A stretch of DNA of 64,000 bases from Myxococcales bacterium (GTDB taxonomy: Bacteria; Myxococcota_A; Bradymonadia; UBA7976; UBA1532). Below, piece by piece: positions 40,186 to 48,557 of the stretch. The stretch covers positions 33,288-97,287 of the forward strand of contig JACKDP010000013.1 in NCBI GenBank assembly GCA_020633435.1, read 5' to 3'. Made by a program: the position numbers and the translations under genes. The notes beneath the pieces are model-generated. The model was given only the letters and a program-made list of their open reading frames with translations, was not told the DNA's origin and made no database searches. The first letter of the stretch is position 1; each line of letters opens with the position of its first letter.

Positions 40186-41307
40186 TCACGGCAGGGCGTA
40201 GGCGCTGAAGAAGGTCCAGAGCGGGTTGACGATGGCCAGGGGGTGGTTGTCGCCGTTGGGGTACTGGTGGCCCAGCCCGCCGATGACCGAGAAGAGGAAC
40301 CGGCCGCCCCCCTCGGTGAACTCGTACTGGGCGACCGTCCGCTGGCCCACCATCACCTGCTGGAAGCTGTAGGTCGTGCCCAGGCCCAGCAGCGTGAGGT
40401 AGCGGCCCGTGATGTTCGCGAAGGCCGGTAGCGCGGCCAGGGACTCGTCGAGGGGGATGCGCTGGCCGGGCGGCACGAAGCGATCGTCCGTCTCGCCGAG
40501 CGTCAGGGCGAAGGGCACCTGCCGCGGCGCCGGGGGCGTGTCCACCGCCAGCAGGCCGGCGGCGGCGTGCAGGGCCGCGAAGACCTCGGAGCGCTCCGCC
40601 GCCAGGCGCGACGTCATGCCCCCGCCGTTGGAGAAGCCCGAGGCGTAGATGCGCTTCGCGTCCACGGCCTGCCGCGCCTCCAGATCGGCGATCATCGCGT
40701 CCACGAAGGCCAGGTCGTCGGCCAGCGGGTGATCGGCCTCGGCGCGCTGCATGGGCCCGAGGGCCGCGATGTCGGCGGCGCTGCACAGGGGCAGGTCGTC
40801 GCCCACGCGGCCGGACGACCACTTCGTCGTCACCTTGCGCTCGCCGGCGTCGTCGTAGTCGCCGTCCTGGTTCTCGTCCTCGAAGAAGCAGTGCACGAGG
40901 GCGGTGGGGAAGACGGCGATGAAGCCCTCGTCGTCCGCCTTCTCGCGCCAGCCCGAGATGTTGAAGAACTTCTCCCCGTCGCCGCTGGTGCCGTGGAACA
41001 TGAAGACCACGGGCACGGGGGCGGGGCCCTCCGCGGCCTCCGGCACGTAGACGATGAAGCTGCGCTCGGCCCCATCGACGTCGAGCGTCCGATCGAAGCG
41101 GCCGGCCACGTTCTCGACGGCGGCGCCACCGGCCCCGCCCGCGCCGCCGGCCCCGGCTTCACCGCCCGCGCCGCCCGCCCCGCCAGCGCCACCGCCGGCC
41201 CCGCCGCCATCCACCACCGCGGCGTCCGCGGCGTCGTCGTCGCCGTCCGCCGAGTCGCACGCCACCACGAACCCGAGCGCCAGCAGCGCCACACCCATCG
41301 CCTTCAT
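40186..41307 (-). CDS. Lipoprotein esterase of the PHB-depolymerase/feruloyl-esterase type
   Basis: The 373-residue product has a lipobox (VVAC), a Gly/Ala linker (about 34-61), then an alpha/beta-hydrolase domain. HG (105-106) forms the oxyanion region, GFSNGGG carries the nucleophile Ser226, GETDDRFVPP likely holds the acidic residue and GLGHQYP the His. The family hydrolyses short-chain polyesters or plant-wall esters; the substrate here is unknown. A strong GGAGGTGA precedes ATG 41307. The surface-anchored, linker-bearing design suggests an outward-facing enzyme. Confidence 0.88.
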   Translation of the reverse strand: MKAMGVALLALGFVVACDSADGDDDAADAAVVDGGGAGGGAGGAGGAGGEAGAGGAGGAGGAAVENVAGRFDRTLDVDGAERSFIVYVPEAAEGPAPVPVVFMFHGTSGDGEKFFNISGWREKADDEGFIAVFPTALVHCFFEDENQDGDYDDAGERKVTTKWSSGRVGDDLPLCSAADIAALGPMQRAEADHPLADDLAFVDAMIADLEARQAVDAKRIYASGFSNGGGMTSRLAAERSEVFAALHAAAGLLAVDTPPAPRQVPFALTLGETDDRFVPPGQRIPLDESLAALPAFANITGRYLTLLGLGTTYSFQQVMVGQRTVAQYEFTEGGGRFLFSVIGGLGHQYPNGDNHPLAIVNPLWTFFSAYALP

Positions 41308-41389
41308 GCGTCACCTCCAGAGAGTCGCTGAGAGGGCATTCGCCGTGGGCGTCCGCGACCTGACAGGCGACGACAACCCATGGAAATCA

Positions 41390-42520
41390 CTAGAAGTTCG
41401 AGACGACGGGCGCGCAGGTCGACACCCCGGCGCCCACGATGCGACGGCCGGCGTCCGCCACCACCACCTCGGTGCGGCCGTCCACCGGGTTGAACCGCAG
41501 GATCTGCGAGCTGGCCACGCCGCCCGCCGCGCCCTGGGTGCTGATGAAGACGTAGTACCGCCCGCCCCAGTGGGCGAAGGCCCAGCCCGCCGGCTGGCGC
41601 GGCAGCGGCGGCAGGTCCCAGCGGTCGACGGCCCGGGCGGTGCGCTTGTCGATGCGGGCGACGCTGCTCTGCAGGCCGGGGGTGTAGGCCCAGAGCTCGC
41701 CGTTGGCGTTGCCCGTCAGCTCCGCCCCGTACTCCCCCGGGGGCATGGGGCCGATGGGCGTGAGCGCCACCGTGCGCGGGTCCACCGCCGCCAGCGTCCC
41801 CCGGCCGAAGCTCTCCACGGCCCCGCCCGTGAGGTACAGCGTCTCCTCGGGCCGCCCGGGGGTGTCGGTGACGAAGCTCATGCCGAAGAGCTCGAAGCCC
41901 TGCTCGCCGCGGCGGAACGTGCTCGCCCGGCAGCTCGCGTCGTGGATGTCCACCCAGAAGATCTCGCCGCTGCTGTAGAGCACCCAGGCGCGCCCGCTGC
42001 GCTCCACGGCCATGGAGAACGGGGTGGCCTCGCCGCGGCTGAACTCGGGCCAGGCGTTGCCGGCCGGGCAGCGCAGCGTCCCCACACGCCGCAACTCCTC
42101 GGTGCGGGGATCGAACGAGAGCAGCGTGTCGTCCACGTCGACGACGTAGATGAGCTCGCTGCCCTCGGCGCAGTCGTCGCGGCAGGCCCCGTCGGCGCAG
42201 AGGCCCGGCGGGCAGGTGCGCACGACGTCGCCGCGGGTGCCGTCGGGGCGGCAGGTGTAGACGGTGTCGCCGTCGCAGAACGCCGGCAGGGCCGGGTCGC
42301 AGGCCACGCAGCCCACGCCAGGCAGGCAGGCCTCGCCCCCGCCGCAGACGTCCGCCTCGACGAAGCGGCCGCCCTGGCAGACCTGGAACACATCGCCGAG
42401 GCAGGTGCTGGTGCCCTCGGGGCAGCCGCCGACGCCGGCGTCGAGGAAGAGGAGCCCGCCCTCGTCAGCGGGGTCGCTGGCGCAGGCGGCGAGGAGGAGG
42501 AGCGGGAGGAGGCGGCGCAT
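41390..42520 (-). CDS. Cys-rich lipoprotein with beta-propeller-like domain
   Basis: A 376-residue lipoprotein (lipobox LAAC). Residues about 30-110 form a Cys-rich head with CLGDVFQVCQGG, CGGGEACLPGVGCVAC and similar small loops. From about 115 the protein has a propeller-like pattern of short strands (ELIYVVDVDDTLLSFDP, ILRFNPVDGRTEVVV), possibly recognising a ligand at the surface. No catalytic motif is visible. The layout is the same as the first two genes of the window (Cys-rich head plus propeller), without clear sequence relation. Confidence 0.75.
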   Translation of the reverse strand: MRRLLPLLLLAACASDPADEGGLLFLDAGVGGCPEGTSTCLGDVFQVCQGGRFVEADVCGGGEACLPGVGCVACDPALPAFCDGDTVYTCRPDGTRGDVVRTCPPGLCADGACRDDCAEGSELIYVVDVDDTLLSFDPRTEELRRVGTLRCPAGNAWPEFSRGEATPFSMAVERSGRAWVLYSSGEIFWVDIHDASCRASTFRRGEQGFELFGMSFVTDTPGRPEETLYLTGGAVESFGRGTLAAVDPRTVALTPIGPMPPGEYGAELTGNANGELWAYTPGLQSSVARIDKRTARAVDRWDLPPLPRQPAGWAFAHWGGRYYVFISTQGAAGGVASSQILRFNPVDGRTEVVVADAGRRIVGAGVSTCAPVVSNF

Positions 42521-42552
42521 GGGGCCATGTTCGGCCCCGCCCCGCCTGGGAG

Positions 42553-44706
42553 TCAACGCGCGGCGCGGCGCCGGCGCAGGAAGATCAGGCCCAGGAGCAG
42601 CAGGCTCCAGGGGTTGCCGTCGCGGCGGCCCAGGTCGCAGTTGCAGTCGTCGCTCGGGGACGAGCCGGCCACCATGCCGCCGTCGCCGCGGATGGTGCCG
42701 CCGTCGGGCCGGCCGTCGCCGCCGCCGCCGCCCGCGCCGTTCTCGCCGGGCACGCAGGTGCCGTCCTCGCAGACGGTGCCATCGGGGCAGTGATCCTCGA
42801 CACACGCGCCGAAGAAGCACATGGCGAAGCCGGGGCACTCGCCGTTCTCGCAGGGCGGCGAGCAGGCGCCGCAAGCGCAGACGTCGGCGCCGTCGCACAG
42901 ATCGCCCTCGTCCAGGCGGCCGTCGCAGTCGTCGTCGTAGCCGTTGCAGACCTCGGCCCGCGGCGACTCGTCGCCCACGCAGTCGCCCCACTGGCTGCCG
43001 GCGCAGGTCTGGGTGCCGGTGCTGCAGATGCCGACGTCGGTGCCGCAGGGCTGGGTCTGGCCGTCCACGCAGTCGCAGCCGTCGTCGATCAGGCCGTTGC
43101 AGTCGTCGTCGCGGCCGTTGCCGCAGTCCTCGGCCTCGGGGCCGCGGGCGGAGCAGTCCGTCCACATGCCGGCGCGGCACTGCTGGATGCCCTGGCCGCA
43201 GGCGGTGTCACAGGTGCGCTGGACGTTCTCGTCGATGCGGCCATCGCAGTCGTCGTCGAGCTGGTTGCAGTCCTCGGCGATCAGATCAGGCGCGTCGCAG
43301 CCCTGCCACTCGCCGTCGATGCAGGTCTCCTCGCCGGGGCCGCAGGCCGTCTGGCAGCCGCGCAGCATGCCGTCGACGATGCCATCGCAGTCGTCGTCCA
43401 CGCCGTTGCAGGTCTCGGGGTCGGGCTGGACGCCGCCCTCGCAGCCGCCCCAGGTGCCGTCGGGCAGGCAGCGCTGGTTGCCGGGCCGGCAGCGGCCCCG
43501 GTTGTCGCCGCAGGCGCGGGAGTCGCCGGGCTGGCAGTCGCAGCCCTCGTCCGTCACGCCATCGCAGTCGTCGTCGCGGCCGTTGCAGGCCTCGTCGCCG
43601 GGCACGGGGGCGTTGCAGCCCTGGAAGCGCCCGTTCTGGCACGTCTCGCGGCCCACGCCGCACGCCGTGGCGCAGTCGCGGGTGATGGCCTCGTCGGTGC
43701 GCCCATCGCAGTCATCGTCGCGGCCGTTGCAGGCCTCGGCCTGGGCGTTGGGCGCCGAGCAGTCGCCCCACGCGCCGTTGAAGCAGATCTCCTGGCCCTC
43801 GCCGCAGAGCCCCTCGCAGCCGCGGGCGAGCTGCTCGTCGGCCCGGCCATCACAGTCGTTGTCCTGGCCGTCACAGACCTCGTCGGCGATCTGGCGGACG
43901 ATGGCGTCCAGGAAGGCCCGGAGCTGGTCGGCCTGGCTGGCCTGGTAGTAGCAGACCTGGTTGGCGTTGGGGTTGGCGGCGTTGGGATCGCAGCCGGGCC
44001 GCGTCGTGCCGGCGCGGATGGCGGCGCGGTGCAGCGTGCGGGCGTCCGTCTGATCGCCGAAGCCCACGACGTACGTGGTGATGCCCATGTCGGTCAGGCG
44101 CCCCACCCGGTCGGGGATGAGGTTCTGATCCTCGGGCGTGCAGCTCTGGCTGCCATCGGGCGCGACGTTCAGGCCGCAGCACTGGTAGCCGTCGGTGATG
44201 AGGATGACGAAGTTGCGGCGGCCGGCCTGGCGCAGCGGCCGGTAGTTGCTCGCCGCCTCCAGGGACTGCCACGTCGGGGTGTAGGAGTGGGCGATGCCGT
44301 TGGGCCAGGCCAGGGCCCCGTTGATGGCGTCGGTGGTGTTCGGCGCGATGTCCACCACCACCTCGCCCGTCGTGCAGCGCGGCGTCAGCGGGGCGCACCC
44401 GGCGTTCTGGCCGTTGTAGTCGCAGGCCCCCACCTGCCCGACCACGCCGTTGGCCCCCGAGCCCGAGGGCCCCGGGTAGATCATCAGCCCGAAGTGGGCT
44501 GCATCCTCGTGATCATTGAGGATTCCGGCCGTCGCATCCCGCGCGATGTCCCACTTGCGGACGTCGCCGATGCGGCCGGTGTACATGCTGATGGACCGGT
44601 CGAGGACCAGCAGGACGCCCGGAAACTCGCAGGCGGGCTGGGCCTGCGCCGCGAGCGGCGCCGCCAGGGCAGCCAGGACCACGGACCAGAGCGAAAGATG
44701 ACGCAC
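42553..44706 (-). CDS. VWA-domain surface protein with MopE-like repeats and MYXO-CTERM tail
   Basis: The 717-residue product has a cleavable signal (APLAAQAQ), a von Willebrand A domain (about 25-275) with the MIDAS motif DRSIS and a following ITDGYQCC strand, then about nine MopE-like units (CNGRDDDCDGxTDE type), many interleaved with CGxGxExCxxGxWxxC modules. The tail has a Cys pair, then WSLLLLGLIFL and RRRR, a MYXO-CTERM sorting signal. GTG 44706 fits GGGAGG best; GTG 44709 is possible. It is probably a surface metal-dependent adhesion protein, sharing its repeat family with the giant protein upstream in the window. Confidence 0.88.
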   Translation of the reverse strand: MRHLSLWSVVLAALAAPLAAQAQPACEFPGVLLVLDRSISMYTGRIGDVRKWDIARDATAGILNDHEDAAHFGLMIYPGPSGSGANGVVGQVGACDYNGQNAGCAPLTPRCTTGEVVVDIAPNTTDAINGALAWPNGIAHSYTPTWQSLEAASNYRPLRQAGRRNFVILITDGYQCCGLNVAPDGSQSCTPEDQNLIPDRVGRLTDMGITTYVVGFGDQTDARTLHRAAIRAGTTRPGCDPNAANPNANQVCYYQASQADQLRAFLDAIVRQIADEVCDGQDNDCDGRADEQLARGCEGLCGEGQEICFNGAWGDCSAPNAQAEACNGRDDDCDGRTDEAITRDCATACGVGRETCQNGRFQGCNAPVPGDEACNGRDDDCDGVTDEGCDCQPGDSRACGDNRGRCRPGNQRCLPDGTWGGCEGGVQPDPETCNGVDDDCDGIVDGMLRGCQTACGPGEETCIDGEWQGCDAPDLIAEDCNQLDDDCDGRIDENVQRTCDTACGQGIQQCRAGMWTDCSARGPEAEDCGNGRDDDCNGLIDDGCDCVDGQTQPCGTDVGICSTGTQTCAGSQWGDCVGDESPRAEVCNGYDDDCDGRLDEGDLCDGADVCACGACSPPCENGECPGFAMCFFGACVEDHCPDGTVCEDGTCVPGENGAGGGGGDGRPDGGTIRGDGGMVAGSSPSDDCNCDLGRRDGNPWSLLLLGLIFLRRRRAAR

Positions 44707-44764
44707 CACGATGCCTCCCCCAGGGCTGAACGCGGCGCACTCTTCCATCGGGCGCCCGGCAATT

Positions 44765-45310
44765 TCAACCGGGATTGCTGCCCCCGTCGGCCGCGGCGGC
44801 CGGGAAGTCGCCCGCCAGGGCGATGGCCATGCCCGTGGGCAGACACACGAGGCTCACCGGCGACCCCTCGACGAGGCGGTCATGCACCGCCGCCGAGGCC
44901 GTCAGCGTCCGGGCCCCCGGGGCGTCGGGGCGCAGGCTCTGCTGGCCGTCGGCGAAGAGCGTCCAGACGCCCGACACCTCGACGGCCAGCAGGTGGCGGG
45001 TGCGCTTCCCCACCTCCTCGCGCGCCTTGCGCTGCAGCACCCCGTCCACCCGCAGCGGCGGCGTGCGCAGGACCTTGAAGCCGCGGCGGCTCGACAGGAA
45101 CCCCGCGATGACCCCGGCCGCGGCCACCCCGCCGCCGATGGCCAGCGAGCCCGTCACCGAGCCGACCAGCAGCCCGCCCAGGCCCCCGGTGGCCGTGAAG
45201 GCCAGCCCGAAGAACAGCCGCGACAGCCCCGCGACGCGCAGATAGCCCCAGGCCGCTCGGTGCGCCGCCCGCCCGTCCATCGCTTCGACTCCCGTGTGCT
45301 CGCCCGGCAT
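44765..45310 (-). CDS. Membrane protein with a C-terminal soluble domain
   Basis: The 181-residue protein has a short hydrophilic start and two hydrophobic segments (about 28-50 and 52-70). A soluble domain of about 110 residues then follows with basic and beta-rich character (VLQRKAREEVGKRTRHLLAVEVSG). No family is recognised. ATG 45310 is taken, with GAGAG in front; ATG 45280 is also possible. Confidence 0.5.
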   Translation of the reverse strand: MPGEHTGVEAMDGRAAHRAAWGYLRVAGLSRLFFGLAFTATGGLGGLLVGSVTGSLAIGGGVAAAGVIAGFLSSRRGFKVLRTPPLRVDGVLQRKAREEVGKRTRHLLAVEVSGVWTLFADGQQSLRPDAPGARTLTASAAVHDRLVEGSPVSLVCLPTGMAIALAGDFPAAAADGGSNPG

Positions 45311-45372
45311 GGCGCTCTCTTCCGACCGTGATCGCGGCGGAGGCTACTGCGGTTGGCGGCTGGCGTCACGGC

Positions 45373-45957
45373 CTACTCCGTCACCACCAGCCGCTCGATG
45401 AGCGCCAGCGCGTCCACCCGCAGGCGGCCCGGCCGCGTCTTGTCGGCCATCCGGTACACCACGTCGACGGCCCCGCCGAGGTTGAGCCAGGCGCGCCGGT
45501 CCCAGGAGATGTCGAAGCCGTACTTCTCGCCCCCGCCCAGGTTGATGCTGCCCCCCTCGGCCCGCTCGCCCGCGCCGTGGAAGAGCTCGACGCCCCCCCC
45601 GATGGCCACGCCGTCGGCGTCCGCGCGGGGATGGAAGCGCAGCGCGCCGCCCACACCGTCGCGGTGATCCACGCCCGGTGGGGGGTCGATGCCCCCTGGC
45701 GTCACGTAGACGTCGCAGCCGAAGGCGAGGCCCGCGAAGACCTCGCCCTGCACCACCGTGGCGGCGCCGCCGACCACCAGCACGTCGGCCACCCCCGAGC
45801 CCGCCACGATGGGCAGCCCCGCCGTGAGCTGGACGGTGCCGCCCGTGCCGCGATCCTCGATCCAGGTGGGGCCGAGCTCGGCGCGCAGCAGCGAGCCGCA
45901 GCCCACGAGGCCCAGCGCGGCCGCGATCAGGGCGGCCGCGATCAGGGCGGGCCTCAC
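45373..45957 (-). CDS. Small lipoprotein, paralogue 2 of a tandem pair
   Basis: The 194-residue lipoprotein (lipobox LVGC) shares most of its sequence with the upstream gene: LLRAE(L/A)GPTWIEDRGTGG, VQLTAGLPIVAG, the LVVGG loop, LGGALRFHP-like text and the identical end ERLVVTE. It is a beta-rich domain without a recognised family. GTG 45957 overlaps the upstream stop (GTGA), so the pair is translationally coupled. Confidence 0.75.
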   Translation of the reverse strand: MRPALIAAALIAAALGLVGCGSLLRAELGPTWIEDRGTGGTVQLTAGLPIVAGSGVADVLVVGGAATVVQGEVFAGLAFGCDVYVTPGGIDPPPGVDHRDGVGGALRFHPRADADGVAIGGGVELFHGAGERAEGGSINLGGGEKYGFDISWDRRAWLNLGGAVDVVYRMADKTRPGRLRVDALALIERLVVTE

Positions 45958-46523
45958 TCCGTCACCACCAGCCGCTCGAGGAGCGCCAGCGCCCCCACCC
46001 GCAGGCGGCCGGCCTGGTGCTTGCCCGCCGGCCGATAGCCCACGTCCACGGCGCCGCCCACGTTCACGAAGCTGCGCCGATCCCACGAGATGCCCAGGCT
46101 GCTCTTCTCGCCGCTGCCCAGGGACAGGTAGCCGCCGTGGCCGCGCTCGCCCTCTCCGTACACCAGCCCCAGCCCGCCCGCGTAGGCGAAGCCGTCGGTG
46201 TCGACGAGCGGGTGGAACCGCAGGGCGCCGCCGAGGCCGTCGCGGGTGGCCACGCCCCGGGGCTGGTCGACGCCCCCCGGGGTGATGGTGGCGTCGCAGC
46301 CGAAGAAGAAGCCAGCCAGCCACTCCCCCTGCACCAGCGACGCGCTGCCGCCGACGACGAGCACGTCGGCCAGGCCGTAGCCCGCCACGATGGGCAGGCC
46401 GGCCGTGAGCTGGACGGTGCCGCCGGTGCCGCGGTCTTCGATCCAGGTGGGGCCGGCCTCGGCCCGCAGGAGCGAGCCACAGCCGGGGAGGAGGGCGAGG
46501 GACAGGAGGAGGAGGGTGCGCAT
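45954..46523 (-). CDS. Small lipoprotein, paralogue 1 of a tandem pair
   Basis: A 189-residue lipoprotein (lipobox LPGC). It shares long identical stretches with the next gene, and differs mainly in the middle (GEWLAGFFFGCDATITPGG) and loop segments. It reads as a secreted beta-barrel-like domain with one internal Cys. The two genes are a recent-looking tandem duplication. Function is unknown. A gap with an A/T-rich patch lies upstream of its start. Confidence 0.75.
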   Translation of the reverse strand: MRTLLLLSLALLPGCGSLLRAEAGPTWIEDRGTGGTVQLTAGLPIVAGYGLADVLVVGGSASLVQGEWLAGFFFGCDATITPGGVDQPRGVATRDGLGGALRFHPLVDTDGFAYAGGLGLVYGEGERGHGGYLSLGSGEKSSLGISWDRRSFVNVGGAVDVGYRPAGKHQAGRLRVGALALLERLVVTE

Positions 46524-46767
46524 GGGGGCCCTTCTACGGTCGACCGGACGATTCGATCGGCCGCGGTCCGACTCGAGCGTCCATCGCCCAGAATATCAAT
46601 TGAAATCAGTGACATACCACGTCCAACAGCGCAGGCCGTTCAGGCACGGGCACCGCCGCGTCCTTTGCCTGGCGGGACCCGGGCCGTTCGCGCACTCGGG
46701 CTGCACCCGCTGGGTCCCGGCCATGGTAGGCTTCCACGCCGACGCGGTCGGCCGACGGGAGGACCCC
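46524..46767. promoter_or_regulatory. Divergent intergenic region with A/T-rich patch
   Basis: This 244-base gap separates the minus-strand lipoprotein pair from the plus-strand AAA/DUF4276 pair. It contains a patch around 46591-46616 with the 8-base palindrome TCAATTGA (46596-46603), unusual in this GC-rich sequence and a plausible binding site for a regulator. No confident -35/-10 pair could be assigned. GGGAGGA at 46757-46763 serves the AAA gene. Confidence 0.35.
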
Positions 46768-47874
46768 ATGAGCAACAGCCTGATGGACGTTCGGATCAGC
46801 GGCTTCGGCTCGTTGCGCGACGTCCACCTGCAGCCCGGACGCCTCACCGTGCTCGTCGGCGCCAACGGCTCGGGCAAGTCGAACGTCCTCCGCGCCCTCC
46901 AGATGGTCCCGCTGATGCGAACGGGCTCGCTGCAACGCTTCGTCGGTGAGGCCGGAGGGGCGGCGGCGCTGCTCCACTACGGCCCCAAGCGTACGCCGAT
47001 GCTCTCGGTGCGGCTCGAGTTCTGCCAGGCCGGGAAGTACAACACCTACGAGGCCCGGCTGGGGTTCGCAGCGGGTGACCGGCTGATGTACATGGACGAG
47101 CTCGTTGGCTACCAGGCGTCGGCGTCGAGTCCACCCCGGGTCACATCGCTCGGCGCCGGCCATTGGGAGTCCGAACTGACGGCCCAGAAGGATGCGGATC
47201 CGACCGCCAGGACGGTGAGCTACTGGCTCTCGCAGCTCACCTTCTTCCACTTTCATGACACGTCGATGACGTCAGCTCTGCGCACCCATGCCCGGCCGGA
47301 CGACGACCAGTTTCTTCGGTCCAATGGGAGCAACCTGGCGGCGTACCTCCGCCGCCTGGCGCAGAGCGACGAGGAGGACGACCGCAAGGCGTGGCGCCGG
47401 ATCAACCAGATCGTCCGTCGGATCGCACCAGCGATCAAGGAGCTGGCCCCGACGGTGGTCAACGCTTCCGCGGTCCGCCTCGACTGGATCGATGATCAGG
47501 ACGAGCGTTTCGGTACCCACCAGCTCTCCGACGGCACGCTCCGTACCATCGCGCTTGTCACCGCCCTCGCTCAACCCACCCGGACCCTGCCACGCTTCAT
47601 GAGCATCGACGAGCCGGAGCTGGGCCTCCACCCGGCCGCGATTGCGCTGCTCGCCGAGCTCGCCCGCTCCATTTCGCGGCACACCCAGGTGCTCTTCGCG
47701 ACCCAGTCGACCGAGTTTCTCAATCACTTCCAGCCGGACGAGGTGGTCGTGGTCGACCGGGTGGGAGGGGCCAGCACGCTCACGCGCCCAGAACCCGATG
47801 TGCTCGCTCAGTGGCTGGAGGACTACAGCCTGGCAGAGGTCTTCGACAAGGGCGTGATCGGCGGGCGACCATGA
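46768..47874 (+). CDS. AAA-family (RecF/SMC-like) ATPase, candidate defence-system subunit
   Basis: The 368-residue protein starts at ATG 46768 after GGGAGGA. It has the Walker A motif GANGSGKS (31-38), a long helical insert, the ABC-type signature LSDGT, and Walker B FMSIDEPELGLHP, with a following His region typical of AAA_21-type ATPases. Such ATPases often pair with a nuclease-like partner in phage defence. GC is visibly lower than the neighbours, as is common for mobile defence modules. Its stop overlaps the partner's ATG by 4 bases. Confidence 0.85.
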   Translation: MSNSLMDVRISGFGSLRDVHLQPGRLTVLVGANGSGKSNVLRALQMVPLMRTGSLQRFVGEAGGAAALLHYGPKRTPMLSVRLEFCQAGKYNTYEARLGFAAGDRLMYMDELVGYQASASSPPRVTSLGAGHWESELTAQKDADPTARTVSYWLSQLTFFHFHDTSMTSALRTHARPDDDQFLRSNGSNLAAYLRRLAQSDEEDDRKAWRRINQIVRRIAPAIKELAPTVVNASAVRLDWIDDQDERFGTHQLSDGTLRTIALVTALAQPTRTLPRFMSIDEPELGLHPAAIALLAELARSISRHTQVLFATQSTEFLNHFQPDEVVVVDRVGGASTLTRPEPDVLAQWLEDYSLAEVFDKGVIGGRP

Positions 47875-48557
47875 CCCGGCTGATCGTCGTCGCCGAGGGT
47901 CAGACCGAGGAGGCCTTCGTCAAGGAGGTCCTGGCGCCACACCTTGACCCGCTCGGGGTGTACACACGGGCCACGATCGTGGGCAAGCTGGTGACTGAGA
48001 GACGAGGTCACGCGAGCCGGGGGGGCGGCGCCTTCAGCCACTGGTTGAAGGACATCAGGCGCATCCTGGGCACGGATCGGAGCGCCGATCTTCGGGTGAC
48101 CACCCTCTTCGACCTGTACGGATTGCCCAATGACTTCCCGGGCCTGGCCAGTCATGGCGCCGATCGCGACACGTCACGCCGCTGCGATGCGCTGGAGGAG
48201 GCCCTCCGCCTTCATGTCGGTGATCATCGGTTCCTCCCCTACCTCCAGCGCCACGAGTTCGAGGCCCTCGTGCTGGCGTCCCTTGCCGCACTGCGTGGAC
48301 TGCTCGACGCCAGGGATGATCTCATCGGCCTGACGACGCTCGAGGGACAGGTCGGCGATACGCCGCCCGAGGACGTCAACGATGGCCCGAACACGGCGCC
48401 GTCGAAGCGCTTGCTGCAGCATCTGGGAGGGTACTCCAAGACGTTGCATGGACCGCTCGCGCTCGCGGACACAGGGCTCGTCCGGCTGAGAGAGCGCTGC
48501 CCACGCTTCGACACCTGGATCTGCAAGCTAGAGGCCTACGCCGGCGGGCCGTCCTGA
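47871..48557 (+). CDS. DUF4276-family (TOPRIM-like) protein
   Basis: A 228-residue protein with IVVAEGQTEEAFVKEVL at the start (the Glu of an EG-x-TE motif, as in TOPRIM-type nucleases) and FDLYGLPNDFPG near residues 82-93, the hallmark phrase of DUF4276. A later HEFEALVLAS helix is also typical. The ATPase-plus-DUF4276 order resembles two-gene abortive-infection systems such as PARIS (AriA/AriB) and AbiL (RloA/RloB), though DUF4276 differs from their second subunits. Catalysis here is inferred. It ends with a 22-base overlap with the convergent methyltransferase gene. Confidence 0.82.
   Translation: MTRLIVVAEGQTEEAFVKEVLAPHLDPLGVYTRATIVGKLVTERRGHASRGGGAFSHWLKDIRRILGTDRSADLRVTTLFDLYGLPNDFPGLASHGADRDTSRRCDALEEALRLHVGDHRFLPYLQRHEFEALVLASLAALRGLLDARDDLIGLTTLEGQVGDTPPEDVNDGPNTAPSKRLLQHLGGYSKTLHGPLALADTGLVRLRERCPRFDTWICKLEAYAGGPS

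Noticed and set aside
46768..48557. Naming the AAA/DUF4276 pair as PARIS or AbiL.
   Set aside because: The ATPase fits in a general way, but the second gene shows DUF4276 phrases, not those of the AriB or RloB partner.
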